64,000 bases of DNA from UBA11740 sp035635855 (GTDB lineage: Bacteria > Acidobacteriota > Blastocatellia > Pyrinomonadales > Pyrinomonadaceae), in the NCBI GenBank assembly GCA_035635855.1, contig DASQAF010000025.1:124001-188000 (forward strand), given 5' to 3'. The position numbers and the translations under genes were made by a program. Numbering within the stretch: position 1 is the stretch's first letter; each line of letters starts with the position of its first letter. The notes beneath the pieces are model-generated. The model saw only the letters and a program-made list of their open reading frames with translations. It searched no databases and was not told where the DNA came from. Below are positions 25,959 through 35,488 of the stretch, in pieces.

Positions 25959-28490
25959 ATGCGCACGACTGTCGTCAGCTACCTGGACGAGTTCATCTCG
26001 CGGGGAGGTGAGATTGCGTTTGCGCATCGGCGCGGTCTGCGGGTTGCGCGCTGGTCATACGAACAAACAGCAAAGACGGCTAATCAATTCGCGCGCGAGC
26101 TGGAAGCACGTGGTATCGGGAGAGGAGATCGCGTTCTGCTGTGGGCCGAAAACAGTCCGGAGTGGGTCGCAAGCTTCTCTGGCTGCCTGTTGCGCGGGGT
26201 GATTGTCGTGCCGCTCGACGTTCAGAGCGACCCGGCATTCGTCGCGAGAGTGCAAGAAAAAGTTGGCGCAAAGCTTGTACTCTGTGATGCTGTAACTCGA
26301 CCGTTTGCTGATCTAAATCTTCCGATTCTTACGCTAGACACGTTTAGTTCCCACGTTGCGCATCATTCCCCGGCTCCCTACTCAGTAACAGACATCGATC
26401 AGAATGACACCGTCGAGATAGTTTTCACCTCGGGTACGACAGCCGAACCAAAAGGTACACGCATAACGCACCGCAATCTGCTCGCGAATCTCACCCCGCT
26501 GGAACAGAAGATCAAGCCTTACCTGAAATGGGAGCACGCGGTTCATCCGTTGCGCTTTCTCAATCTGGTCCCACTCAGCCACGTGCTCGGACAATTCCTG
26601 GGCATCTTTGTGCCGCAACTATTCAGCGGAGAAGTTTTCTTTCAAGAGTCTCTCAGTCCGTCGCAAATCGTGGAAACGGTTAAGCGCGAGCGAATCTCGG
26701 TCGTCGTCACCGTGCCGCGCATTCTCGAAGTGCTGCGTGCAAGAATCGAGAGAGTCTACGAAGCGCAGGGAAAGCTTGAGCATTTTAGAAAAGAGATTGA
26801 GGCTTCCGAGGGTGAGCATTTCATCTTACGTTGGTGGCGATTCCGCAATCTTCACCAAATGTTCGGCTGGAAGTTCTGGGCGTTCGTCTCAGGCGGCGCA
26901 ACACTCAATCAGGAGACGGAAACTTTCTGGCGGCGACTCGGATTTGCGGTAATTCAAGGTTACGGTATGACCGAGACCGCTTCACTCATCAGCGTTAATC
27001 ATCCCTTTAGAGTCGGACGTGGCTCGATCGGCCGCGTCATGCCCGGGCAGGAGGTGAAGCTGGCTGAGGACGGCGAAATCCTGGTGCGCGGCGAGAATGT
27101 TTCGCCTGGGTACTGGCGCGATGACGTGCGGACAACAACCGCGGACGATGGCTGGTTTCGCACCGGCGACATTGGTGAGATGGACGAGGAAGGCAAACTT
27201 TACTTCAAAGGGCGCAAGAAAGAAGTCATTGTCACTTCGGCGGGTGTGAACATCTATCCGGAAGATATTGAACCCGTCCTGGATAGCCAACCGGAAATAA
27301 AGGCGAGCGCCATCATCGAAACCCAAAGTGCACATGGGCCGGAACCACTCGCCGTATTGATCCTGCATGACAATCGCGTGAAACCAGACGCGGTGATCGA
27401 TCGCGCCAACGCGTCGCTGGCCCATCATCAACAACTGCGGCGCTGGTTTGTCTGGTCCGGCGAAGACTTTCCCCGCGGCACGATGCAGAAGGTTCGCAAA
27501 CAACTGGTGGCCGAGAAAGTCAGGGCAGAGTTGGCCGGCGCAGTTCCTTCCTCTTCCACCGGCTACCAGGAGCCTCTCGCTGAAATCGTCACGCGCATAA
27601 GCAAAGATGCACCGTCGAAGCTTGATCCCTCAGCGAAACTGGGAACCGATCTCAAGCTCGACTCACTCGGCCGAGTTGAGCTGTTGAGTGCGCTCGAGGA
27701 TCGCTATCAAGTCGAGATCGATGAGGCCGCATTCACCGACGCGACGACGCTCGCAGACGTTGAGAAAATAATTCGGGAACGCAAACACGAAGAGGCCGAG
27801 CCTTATCCTTATCCCCGCTGGCAACAGCGCTGGCCAATTAGCTGGCTGCGAATCGCGCTGTTGTATTCGATCGTCCTTCCGGCCATCCGAATCATCGGCT
27901 GGCCCAGAATCAGAGGCAAGGAGCACCTGCGCAGACTTCGCGGTCCGGTCCTCTTCATTTGCAACCACGTGACGATGGTGGATCACGCGTTGGTTCTATT
28001 TGCGCTGCCGGCAAGATTCAAGCGAAAGATGGTGATCGCCCAGGACGGCGAGCTCTTGCGCGAATGGCTGCATCCGCCAAAGGGAACAGGACTGTTCACG
28101 CGGTTGCTCCATCGGCTCCAGTACATCTCGGTCGTTCTTTTCTTCAATGTGTTTTCGATGCCCCAAAAGAGTGGTTTTCGTCGCAGCTTCGGCTTTGCCG
28201 GCGAGATGATGGATCGCGGTTACAACCTGATGGTTTTTCCCGAAGGGCAGCGCACCAGGCACGGAGCAATGAATCCTTTCATGTCCGGCACAGGGCTGCT
28301 GATCCGGGAACTCGATGCGCCAGTGGTGCCCATGCGGATTGATGGTCTCTGGGAACTCAAGCGAACTAACAGACACTTCGCCTTGCCCGGTGAGGTATCA
28401 GTGACGGTCGGCGAGCCGATCCATTATTCAAATCAGGATGAGCCGGGACAGATCGCCAGAGATTTAGCGAGTCGGGTGAAAGCGCTATGA
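25959..28490 (+). CDS. Fused acyl-AMP synthetase, acyl carrier protein and acyltransferase
   Basis: An 843-residue trifunctional protein. Residues about 1-520 form an AMP-forming ligase (VFTSGTTAEPKGTRITHRN; GYGMTETASLISVNHP; RGENVSPGYW; FKGRKKEVIVTSAGVNIYPED). Residues about 535-610 form an acyl carrier domain with the phosphopantetheine serine in LKLDSLGRVEL. The C-terminal part is a PlsC-type acyltransferase (CNHVTMVDHALV, FPEGQRTRHG, APVVPMRI) after a hydrophobic stretch. It could activate a fatty acid, load it on its own ACP and pass it to a lysolipid, like a self-contained Aas system. The product lipid is unknown. The TGA overlaps the next ATG (ATGA). Confidence 0.88.
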   Translation: MRTTVVSYLDEFISRGGEIAFAHRRGLRVARWSYEQTAKTANQFARELEARGIGRGDRVLLWAENSPEWVASFSGCLLRGVIVVPLDVQSDPAFVARVQEKVGAKLVLCDAVTRPFADLNLPILTLDTFSSHVAHHSPAPYSVTDIDQNDTVEIVFTSGTTAEPKGTRITHRNLLANLTPLEQKIKPYLKWEHAVHPLRFLNLVPLSHVLGQFLGIFVPQLFSGEVFFQESLSPSQIVETVKRERISVVVTVPRILEVLRARIERVYEAQGKLEHFRKEIEASEGEHFILRWWRFRNLHQMFGWKFWAFVSGGATLNQETETFWRRLGFAVIQGYGMTETASLISVNHPFRVGRGSIGRVMPGQEVKLAEDGEILVRGENVSPGYWRDDVRTTTADDGWFRTGDIGEMDEEGKLYFKGRKKEVIVTSAGVNIYPEDIEPVLDSQPEIKASAIIETQSAHGPEPLAVLILHDNRVKPDAVIDRANASLAHHQQLRRWFVWSGEDFPRGTMQKVRKQLVAEKVRAELAGAVPSSSTGYQEPLAEIVTRISKDAPSKLDPSAKLGTDLKLDSLGRVELLSALEDRYQVEIDEAAFTDATTLADVEKIIRERKHEEAEPYPYPRWQQRWPISWLRIALLYSIVLPAIRIIGWPRIRGKEHLRRLRGPVLFICNHVTMVDHALVLFALPARFKRKMVIAQDGELLREWLHPPKGTGLFTRLLHRLQYISVVLFFNVFSMPQKSGFRRSFGFAGEMMDRGYNLMVFPEGQRTRHGAMNPFMSGTGLLIRELDAPVVPMRIDGLWELKRTNRHFALPGEVSVTVGEPIHYSNQDEPGQIARDLASRVKAL

Positions 28491-29767
28491 TCGCCTTACG
28501 AAAAATGCAAATAGAGCGCTCGACATTGTTGCTTCTGTTTGTCCTGCTGTTCGCGTCCGCTTATGCGCTTGCGCAACTGGGAAACGGCAAGACGAGCACG
28601 CCTGCAACTCCCCGGCTTGAAGAGTTGCGAGAGAAGGGTTCCGAAGCTGTGTTCAATCTCGACTACGAGGCCGCGCGCCAAACATTCAAAGAGACGGCCC
28701 GTCTGTTTCCGGACGATCCGACTGGGTCGCAGATGTTGGCCTCCACCCTGTGGTTGGAAACTTTGAATAAGTCGCGCTTGCTGCAAGCGGCGATCTACAG
28801 CTCGCAGTCTTTCGATGCGAATACCGAAGACAAACCTGACCCGGGTGTCATCCAGGAGTTTCGTGATTTGACTCGCCAGGCGACGCAGCTGGCGAGGGCT
28901 CGGTTGGAACGGAATCCGCGCGATCCGCAGACGCTTTACACACTGGGCGCCATCGACTCCTTGAGGGCTTCATTCGACGCCACAATTGAACACCGATTCC
29001 TGGCGGCCCTGCGCGAGGGATCGAGCGGCGTGGACAGAGATCGCGAAGTAATCAAACTTGATCCGAACTTCCACGACGCCGAGCTGACGATTGGCTTGTA
29101 CGATTACATCATCGGCACCTTGCCACTGCCGGCCAAACTGGTGGCGAGCATTGCGGGAGTCCGGGGTTCGAAGAAGCGGGGAATTCAGACACTCGAACGC
29201 GTTGCGAGAGAGGGACACTGGGAACGCGATGATGCCAGACTCTTGTTGATGGCTCTCTACAAGCGCGAAAAGCGGTTTCCAGAGTCGCTCGTCTTGTCAC
29301 GTGAGCTGCAAGAGAAGTATCCGCGCAACTACTTGTTCAGATTGGAAACCGCAGACACTCTTGTCTCACAAGCTGCTGGTGAGCGGCGGGCAAATCGAAT
29401 GGCAGCCGCAGACGCCCTGGAGAAAGAAGCGTTGAGTACGTTCGACTCGCTACTCCGCGAACGCTCAGCGGCGGGCGTAAATGCGCGCGCGTTGGACCTG
29501 CTCCATTTTCGTTATGGCGAGACTCTACTGCTATTGGGCCAACCAGAGAGCGCTGCTCGACAATTTCATGCCGTCACAACAGCGGGCAGCGCCGAGACGG
29601 TTCTGGTTACGCGAGCGCATCTGCGGGCTGCGCAGTCGCTTGATCTAGCTGGCAAGCGAAGCGAAGCACTGAGCGAGTATCGCATCGTAGTGACTCGGCC
29701 AAACACATACGATTCGCTTGAGCAGGCGCGCCGCGGACTCAAGGAACCATACAAACAGACAAAGTAG
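28487..29767 (+). CDS. Exported TPR-like repeat protein of unknown function
   Basis: A 426-residue protein with a signal-type N-terminus (ERSTLLLLFVLLFASAYALA). The remainder is helical with TPR-like units, e.g. GSEAVFNLDYEAARQTFKET, LERNPRDPQTLYTLGAIDSL and RTHLRAAQSLDLAGKRSEAL-like segments near the C-terminus. No catalytic motif is visible. It overlaps the upstream fused synthetase by four bases, so the pair is probably translated together, and a role near lipid or envelope handling is possible. An alternative ATG lies at 28505. Confidence 0.75.
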   Translation: MIALRKMQIERSTLLLLFVLLFASAYALAQLGNGKTSTPATPRLEELREKGSEAVFNLDYEAARQTFKETARLFPDDPTGSQMLASTLWLETLNKSRLLQAAIYSSQSFDANTEDKPDPGVIQEFRDLTRQATQLARARLERNPRDPQTLYTLGAIDSLRASFDATIEHRFLAALREGSSGVDRDREVIKLDPNFHDAELTIGLYDYIIGTLPLPAKLVASIAGVRGSKKRGIQTLERVAREGHWERDDARLLLMALYKREKRFPESLVLSRELQEKYPRNYLFRLETADTLVSQAAGERRANRMAAADALEKEALSTFDSLLRERSAAGVNARALDLLHFRYGETLLLLGQPESAARQFHAVTTAGSAETVLVTRAHLRAAQSLDLAGKRSEALSEYRIVVTRPNTYDSLEQARRGLKEPYKQTK

Positions 29768-29783
29768 AAAGCGATTATCAAAA

Positions 29784-29846
29784 ATGCGCGAAGTGAAGCA
29801 TCCCTTTCAGGGGGGGATTAGAGCACAAAAAGGCATCGAGTTTTGA
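29784..29846 (+). pseudogene. Remnant of a second cobO (C-terminal 18-20 codons)
   Basis: Read in frame from 29784 this gives EVKHPFQ, GGI, RAQKGIEF and a stop. It matches the last residues of the intact cobO product (EVKHPFQ, AGI, KAQKGIEF) with two changes. Many third-codon positions differ from 25371-25428, so it is a diverged paralogue remnant and not a fresh copy. No upstream cobO sequence is left. Confidence 0.75.
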
Positions 29847-29913
29847 AACCCTCGCGACGAGGTCTCTTTACGAAAGCTCTCAAAAGGTCGAGAATCCTGC
29901 CTTAGCTACATTC

Positions 29914-30621
29914 ATGCTTGAGCCCTCCAGGAACGGTTTCCGCCACTATCGCCAATTGGCACTGGTCGGATCGCTAATGTTCGCGACGTCGGTATGCCTT
30001 GGTCTTTTCGCTCTCCGCATAGCGCATTCACACAAGTTCGCCTACCGTTACTTAATCTGGAATCTGTTCCTTGCCTGGCTTCCTATCCTGAGCGCGCTGG
30101 TGGCCTACAATCTGCAAAGGAGACACTCGTGGGTTAACTGGATTCTCGTGCCGGCTTGCGCTCTGTTTTGGCTCGTGTTCTTCCCCAATGCGCCGTACCT
30201 GATTACGGACATCATGCATTTGCAGCGGCAGGCGACGGCGCCATTTTGGTATGACCTGATTCTGTTTGTCGCCTTTGCCTGGACTGGTTTCTTTCTCGGG
30301 TTGGTATCGCTCTTCATGATGCAGGAATTAGTTCGCCGGGCTGCTGGTAACGCGGCCAGTTGGGTCTTTGCGCTGGGCGTCCTGGCGCTGAGCAGTTTTG
30401 GAATCTATCTGGGCCGCTTTATGCGTTGGAATAGCTGGGATGTTTTTCTCAACCCGGGGAGGTTATTTGCCGACGTATCACAACAGGTGCAAGATCCGTT
30501 CACCCGCTTCCAGGCCTTCGTATTCTCGGTACTCTTTGCCTGCTTCTTTCTAGCCATGTACCTGGCGCTGGTGGCAGTAACCCATTTCCAGCAGGAGGTG
30601 CGTGAGGGCGGGACAAAATGA
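29914..30621 (+). CDS. DUF1361 multi-spanning membrane protein
   Basis: A 235-residue integral membrane protein with about six hydrophobic segments. It carries the DUF1361 signatures WLVFFPNAPYLITDIMHLQ and SSFGIYLGRFMRWNSWDVF. Function is not established; homologues occur as lone inner-membrane proteins in many phyla. The ATG at 29914 gives a short cytoplasmic N-terminus before the first helix. Confidence 0.88.
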   Translation: MLEPSRNGFRHYRQLALVGSLMFATSVCLGLFALRIAHSHKFAYRYLIWNLFLAWLPILSALVAYNLQRRHSWVNWILVPACALFWLVFFPNAPYLITDIMHLQRQATAPFWYDLILFVAFAWTGFFLGLVSLFMMQELVRRAAGNAASWVFALGVLALSSFGIYLGRFMRWNSWDVFLNPGRLFADVSQQVQDPFTRFQAFVFSVLFACFFLAMYLALVAVTHFQQEVREGGTK

Positions 30622-30802
30622 GCATCAACGCAATCCGATTGGGGAAGAAACCGGCTTGGCCGCCGCGAGATGATTATCCGGTCCCCCTTCATCCCTCCTT
30701 ACTTTCTGTGCTACCCTTGTTTTCCTCAATGCTCAATCTTGTAAGCGCGATTGCGATCATGAGCCGGCTTTCGGACTTCTGATCTCTGACTTCTGTTTTC
30801 AT

Positions 30803-31711
30803 ATGCCCTGGTTTCGGAAAAAGAAAGGCAAGATCGAGCCGGTGCGCGACTCAGAGCGCGTGGTGCGCACTGAGAATGTCTTTGTGCGCTGCGACGAATG
30901 CGGCGCCCATCTCTACAAGAAAGAACTGGAAGAGGCGCTCCAGGTTTGTACGCACTGCAATCATCATTTTCGCGTCGGCGCCTACGACCGCCTGGAGATG
31001 TTGTTCGACGATGCTTACTGTGAAGAGCTGGACGCCGAAGTCGTCTCGACCGACCCGCTGGATTTTGTCGACAGCAAGCCTTACCTCAAGAGAATTGCCC
31101 AGGCGCAAAGCGCCACCGGATTGCCGGAAGCCGTGATTACCGCGCGGGGAAAAGTTGGCGGGCATCGGGTGCTGGCCGGCGCCATGGACATGAACTTCAT
31201 CGGCGGTTCGATGGGTTCGGCGGTGGGCGAAAAAATCACGCGCTTGATCGAGCGCGCGATTAAAGAACGGGGCGCGGTCATCATGTTTGCCGCGTCGGGT
31301 GGCGCGCGCATGCAGGAAGGCACCCTATCGCTAATGCAGATGGCGAAAATCTCGGCGGCCCTGGCCGCGTTGGAAGAACGTCATCTGCCTTTCATTTCGG
31401 TGCTGACTGATCCGACGACGGGCGGTGTAACTGCAAGTTTTGCCATGCTTGGCGACGTCATACTCGCCGAGCCCAAAGCCCTGATTGGTTTCGCCGGCCC
31501 GCGCGTAATCGAACAAACGATTAGACAGAAACTGCCGAAAGACTTTCAGCGCTCTGAGTTCCTTCTGGCCCATGGGATGATCGACGCCATCGTCGATCGC
31601 CGCGAGCTGCGCCCGCTTATTATCAAGGCCCTGGACTTTATGATGAACCCGGACATCACTCGCGAAAGCACGGCGCAACTTTCAGGTCTGAAGTTTCAGG
31701 TTTCCACCTAA
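30803..31711 (+). CDS. accD: Acetyl-CoA carboxylase carboxyltransferase subunit beta
   Basis: Beta subunit of the carboxyltransferase that makes malonyl-CoA for fatty acid synthesis. The N-terminal zinc ribbon has CDECG and CTHCN pairs (residues about 30-53). The crotonase-like core has VLAGAMDMNFIGGSMGSAVG, FAASGGARMQEGTLSLMQM and DPTTGGVTASFAMLGDV. At 302 residues it matches the family. The ATG at 30803 starts MPWFRKKKGKIEP. It is followed 100 bases on by folC, an adjacency known from other bacteria (accD-folC). Confidence 0.95.
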   Translation: MPWFRKKKGKIEPVRDSERVVRTENVFVRCDECGAHLYKKELEEALQVCTHCNHHFRVGAYDRLEMLFDDAYCEELDAEVVSTDPLDFVDSKPYLKRIAQAQSATGLPEAVITARGKVGGHRVLAGAMDMNFIGGSMGSAVGEKITRLIERAIKERGAVIMFAASGGARMQEGTLSLMQMAKISAALAALEERHLPFISVLTDPTTGGVTASFAMLGDVILAEPKALIGFAGPRVIEQTIRQKLPKDFQRSEFLLAHGMIDAIVDRRELRPLIIKALDFMMNPDITRESTAQLSGLKFQVST

Positions 31712-31809
31712 AGTTTCAAGTTTCAAGTTTGAGGTTTCAAGTTCGCCAAACGTTGCTGCCGCGATTATGGTTCGAAACTTGAAACTTGAAACCTTAAAAC
31801 CTGAAACTA
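31712..31809. repeat. Inverted word repeats between accD and folC
   Basis: The left part repeats AGTTTCAAGTTTCAAG and the right part repeats GAAACTTGAAACTTGAAACC, so the two halves can pair. The pattern continues a few bases into the accD 3' end. It may act as a transcriptional hairpin, but no T-run is seen. Confidence 0.55.
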
Positions 31810-31814
31810 AATGA

Positions 31815-33200
31815 ATGACCTTGCGTGACGCCCTTGCCTATCTCCTGAGTCTCGGCCACGAGACACTGACCATCAAGCTCGGCCTCAAAAACACTGAAAC
31901 ACTGCTCGACGCGATCGGAGATCCCCATCGACAATATCCTGCTGCCCAGATCGCCGGCACCAATGGCAAGGGCTCGGTTGCGGTCACGCTCGATTCAATC
32001 TGCCGCGCCGCAGGAATCCGAACCGGTCTTTTCACTTCACCTCATCTGGTTTCAATTACGGAGCGCATCGCGGTCGATGGCAAACCAATCTCAGAGCCGG
32101 ACTTTGCGCGGTTAACGTCGCAAGTGAAAACAACCGCAGAAGCGCTGGTAAAGCAGGGCGAGTTGGAAACCCTGCCGACGTTCTTTGAACATGTGACCGC
32201 CATAGCTCTGCTCGCTTTTCGCGAAGCTGAGGTTGAGCTCGCTATTCTGGAAACCGGACTGGGCGGACGACTCGATTCGACGACTGCTGCCGGAGCGGAC
32301 ATCGTAGCGATTACTCCGATCGCGATGGATCACGAAGAGTACCTGGGACACAGTCTCGCCGAGATTGCGGCAGAAAAAGCGGCCATCATTCGTCCGAACG
32401 TAACGACGATCGTTGCCCCGCAGACTGAAGAGGTTCTGAAGATTATCATGCGTCAGTGCGAAAGCGTCGGAGTCGAACCGCGTCTGGTCGATTTCCGGCT
32501 TACCTGGTCGACGCCCATACCCGCGCGCTACCGCGAACGTTGGCATAGCGGGCCGGGTGACGCGACCGCCGATGGCCGTTGCATCGCAACGTTCGAGACC
32601 GATCGTGAAGTCTACGAAAACATTACGATCGGCTTGCGCGGTCGTCATCAGGCGGCCAATGCGTTGACAGCGCTTGCCATGGCTGAAGGACTGCGCGAAC
32701 GCGGCTTCGCCATCTCGCGCCAATCGATCATTGATGGGATCGAATCGGCCCGGCATCCGGGACGTTTGGAAATGTGGCCAGGTCAGCCGCGAATACTCTT
32801 CGACGGCGCACATAACCCGGCGGCCGCCGCCGCTTTGGGTGCGTATTTGGATGAGTTCGTTCAGGAACCGTTAACCATGATCTTCGGGGCGATGCGCGAC
32901 AAAGCTCTTAATGAAATGGCGGCGATGCTCTTCCCGAAAGCTGATGAACTTATCCTTACTAGCATGGATAACCCTCGCGCAGCCAACCTGGAAACGTTGA
33001 CGGCAGCCGCGCCCGAGACCTTCAAGATGAGCCGGATGCATCAAGCTTCGTCGGTGATTGAAGCGCTGCGACTCGCGCGTCAAATCACGTCGGCAGATGG
33101 GCTGATTTGCATTACTGGTTCGCTGTATCTGGTTGGCGCGGTCCAGGAAATTCTCAGTCGCGAGGATCGCATCGTTGCTCATCAACGCGTGGAGCATTAA
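31815..33200 (+). CDS. folC: Dihydrofolate synthase / folylpolyglutamate synthase
   Basis: Adds glutamate to dihydropteroate and folates with ATP. At 461 residues it has the Mur-ligase-like P-loop AGTNGKGSVAVTLDSI, LFTSPHLVSITERI, ETGLGGRLDSTTA, the carbamylated-lysine region SLAEIAAEKAAIIR, and the C-terminal domain motif LFDGAHNPAAA. The ATG at 31815 overlaps another ATG at 31811 in a different frame. It probably shares a transcript with accD and the NUDIX gene. Confidence 0.94.
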   Translation: MTLRDALAYLLSLGHETLTIKLGLKNTETLLDAIGDPHRQYPAAQIAGTNGKGSVAVTLDSICRAAGIRTGLFTSPHLVSITERIAVDGKPISEPDFARLTSQVKTTAEALVKQGELETLPTFFEHVTAIALLAFREAEVELAILETGLGGRLDSTTAAGADIVAITPIAMDHEEYLGHSLAEIAAEKAAIIRPNVTTIVAPQTEEVLKIIMRQCESVGVEPRLVDFRLTWSTPIPARYRERWHSGPGDATADGRCIATFETDREVYENITIGLRGRHQAANALTALAMAEGLRERGFAISRQSIIDGIESARHPGRLEMWPGQPRILFDGAHNPAAAAALGAYLDEFVQEPLTMIFGAMRDKALNEMAAMLFPKADELILTSMDNPRAANLETLTAAAPETFKMSRMHQASSVIEALRLARQITSADGLICITGSLYLVGAVQEILSREDRIVAHQRVEH

Positions 33201-33260
33201 ACTCGTAGCGACAACTCTATAAGCGCGACTACGCAAGTTAACAACTTGCACTACATCCAC

Positions 33261-33836
33261 ATGGCTGAACCAAAATCTCCGCTTCCCGAATTTCTTGACT
33301 CGAAAAAGATCTTCTCCGGACGTGTCTTCGAGGTTACCATTGATACGGTGCGCGAAGGCGACAAGACCTACGTGCGCGAAGTGGTACATCATCCCGGCAG
33401 CGCGGTAATTCTCCCCGCGTTCGAGGATGGCACGATAGCTCTGGTGCGACAGTATCGTCACCCGGCCGTGCGTTATCTGCTGGAGCTCCCGGCCGGTACG
33501 CTGAACGACAAAGAGCGGCCCGAAGAGGGCGCGGCCCGCGAACTGGAAGAAGAACTTGGTTTGGTAGCGGGCAACCTGGAAAAGATTAGCGAGTTTTTTG
33601 TCTCGCCCGGCTTTTGCGCAGAAAAAATGTGGTTGTATCTGGCGACCGACTTAACTGAAACACAGCAGCGGCTGGAAGACGATGAAGTGCTCGAAGTCGT
33701 ACGACTGCCAATCGATCGCGCTTTGCAGATGATCACTGACGGCGAGATCGAGGATGCCAAGACGATTATTGGATTGATGCTCGCCGCGCCACGGATTGGC
33801 CTTTCGGCCTTCGCGCCTGATTATCCGGCGGTGTAA
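33261..33836 (+). CDS. NUDIX hydrolase, ADP-ribose pyrophosphatase type
   Basis: A 191-residue hydrolase. The Nudix box is complete (G-x5-E-x7-REL-x-EE-x-G): it starts in AGTLNDKERPEEGAARELEE and ends EELGLV. The preceding VRQYRHPAVRYLLELPAGTL is typical of ADP-ribose/ADP-sugar pyrophosphatases (NudF/YffH). The ATG at 33261 is used; a TTG at 33246 would add five residues. A role in nucleotide-sugar clearance is likely. Confidence 0.9.
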   Translation: MAEPKSPLPEFLDSKKIFSGRVFEVTIDTVREGDKTYVREVVHHPGSAVILPAFEDGTIALVRQYRHPAVRYLLELPAGTLNDKERPEEGAARELEEELGLVAGNLEKISEFFVSPGFCAEKMWLYLATDLTETQQRLEDDEVLEVVRLPIDRALQMITDGEIEDAKTIIGLMLAAPRIGLSAFAPDYPAV

Positions 33837-33838
33837 AC

Positions 33839-33956
33839 ATCGGAGCGCGGACATCATGTCCGCCTGACGCGAAGCGCGAATTGGTTCATCGGCTTTCGCA
33901 AACAGAAAATTTAGCGTGCTACGCACGCTGGCGGACACGGATGTCCGCGCTCCGAT
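33839..33956. repeat. Paired palindromic repeat, orphan family 3, copy B
   Basis: CGGAGCGCGGACATCATGTC (from 33841) and GGATGTCCGCGCTCCG (ending 33954) form an inverted pair. Each half is itself a hairpin around GGACATCATGTCC or GGACACGGATGTCC. The TTTAGCGTG block before the right half matches copy A at 4718-4829. No RAYT with this repeat is in the window. Confidence 0.7.
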
Positions 33957-34040
33957 CCGTCAAAACCAAGGCACTTGTCGAGGCAAGCCAACTGGGGTAT
34001 CTTGGCGGCGCAAGTCTTCGCGTCCGACCTGACAACGATT

Positions 34041-35384
34041 ATGAAAAAACTATCCTTTCTTGCCCTACTGTTCAGCATTTTTCTCGCCGCGCCGACGCGC
34101 GCTCAGCAATCACTCGACGCTATGGTTGACCGCGAGCTGGCTCAACTTGTCTCAACCTACAAGATGCTGCACGCGGCGCCTGAGCTTTCCCATTATGAGG
34201 AGAAGACCTCCGCGTTCTTTGCCACCCAGATGCGCGCGCTCGGTTTCACAGTCACCGAACGAGTCGGCAAATATGAACGCGCGGATCTGGTCGGCTACGG
34301 CGTAGTGGCGGTGATGAAGAATGGCGATGGCCCGACGGTGTGGGTGCGCACCGACCTGGACGCTTTGCCGGTGGAAGAAAAGACCGGGTTGCCGTATGCC
34401 AGCAAAGTCAAAACCAGGAACGAAGCCGGCCAGGATGTCAGCGTGATGCATGCGTGCGGGCACGACGTTCACATCACCAATATGATCGGAACGGCAAAGC
34501 TGCTGGCAGCACTAAAGGATCAATGGCACGGCACGCTGGTGATCATCGGACAGCCCGCGGAAGAAACCGTCACCGGAGCCCGCGCTATGCTCGCCGATGG
34601 TTTGTATAGCCGCTTTCCCAAGCCGGATTTTGTCCTGGCGTTGCACGACAGCGCGGACGTGGCAGCCGGCAAGATAACCTTCTGCCCCGGTTACGCAATG
34701 GCCAGTTCGACCTCGGTCGACCTTGTGATTCGAGGCCTGGGCGGCCACGGCTCGAAACCCGAAGCGACTAAAGATCCCGTCGTCATAGCGGCCCAGACTA
34801 TATTGGCCCTACAAACAATAATCAGCCGCGAAAACTCGCCGCTCGATCCGGCGGTTGTTACTATCGGCTCGATTCATGGCGGGACGAAACGCAACATCAT
34901 TCCTGACGAAGTTGTGCTGCAACTCACGATTCGCACTTACAAAGAAGAGGTGCGTCAGCACATCCTGACTTCCATTGAACGGATTGCGAAAGGAATTGCT
35001 GCGGCTGCCGGCGTGCCTGATGATCGCGCGCCCATACTCAAGGTGATCGAAAGCGAGGGAGCGCCGTCGCTCTATAACGATCCACCGTTGACCGAACGAA
35101 TTACCAACGCGATTGGCCGGGCGATTGGCGCCGAGAATGTTGTTAAGGCTCCCCCTTTGATGGCCAGCGAAGATTTTGGCCGGCTCAGTCTGGATCATCA
35201 GATTCCGGCCTTCATGTTCTGGCTCGGCGCGATCGAACCGTCAAGAGTCGAAGCCAGCCGTAAATCCGGGAAGCCCCTGCCCTCCCTGCACTCGAGTTTA
35301 TTCGAGCCGTTGCCGGAACCAACTCTGCGCACCGGGATCAAGGCAATGACTACGGCCGTACTCGAGTTGATGAAAAAGAACTGA
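34041..35384 (+). CDS. Secreted M20D-family amidohydrolase
   Basis: A 447-residue metallohydrolase. The ATG at 34041 gives a clean signal peptide (MKKLSFLALLFSIFLAAPTR, cleavage after RAQ); the longer frame from 33975 lacks one. M20 motifs: VWVRTDLDALPVEEKTGLPY, MHACGHDVHITNM (metal ligands), GQPAEETVTGARAML, and HGGTKRNIIPDEV in the dimerisation domain, and MASEDFGRL near the end. Relatives act as amidohydrolases or hippurate-hydrolase-like aminoacylases. An exported form suggests breakdown of N-acyl amino acids or peptides outside the cytoplasm. Confidence 0.9.
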   Translation: MKKLSFLALLFSIFLAAPTRAQQSLDAMVDRELAQLVSTYKMLHAAPELSHYEEKTSAFFATQMRALGFTVTERVGKYERADLVGYGVVAVMKNGDGPTVWVRTDLDALPVEEKTGLPYASKVKTRNEAGQDVSVMHACGHDVHITNMIGTAKLLAALKDQWHGTLVIIGQPAEETVTGARAMLADGLYSRFPKPDFVLALHDSADVAAGKITFCPGYAMASSTSVDLVIRGLGGHGSKPEATKDPVVIAAQTILALQTIISRENSPLDPAVVTIGSIHGGTKRNIIPDEVVLQLTIRTYKEEVRQHILTSIERIAKGIAAAAGVPDDRAPILKVIESEGAPSLYNDPPLTERITNAIGRAIGAENVVKAPPLMASEDFGRLSLDHQIPAFMFWLGAIEPSRVEASRKSGKPLPSLHSSLFEPLPEPTLRTGIKAMTTAVLELMKKN

Positions 35385-35488
35385 CAACTTCCGGCTTGGC
35401 GCCTGTGCGGCTTAGCGTGAACTGAATCTCGCAAAGGCACAAAGACGCGAATTGAATCAAACAATACAAACCATAAGGAGCAGCGAAA

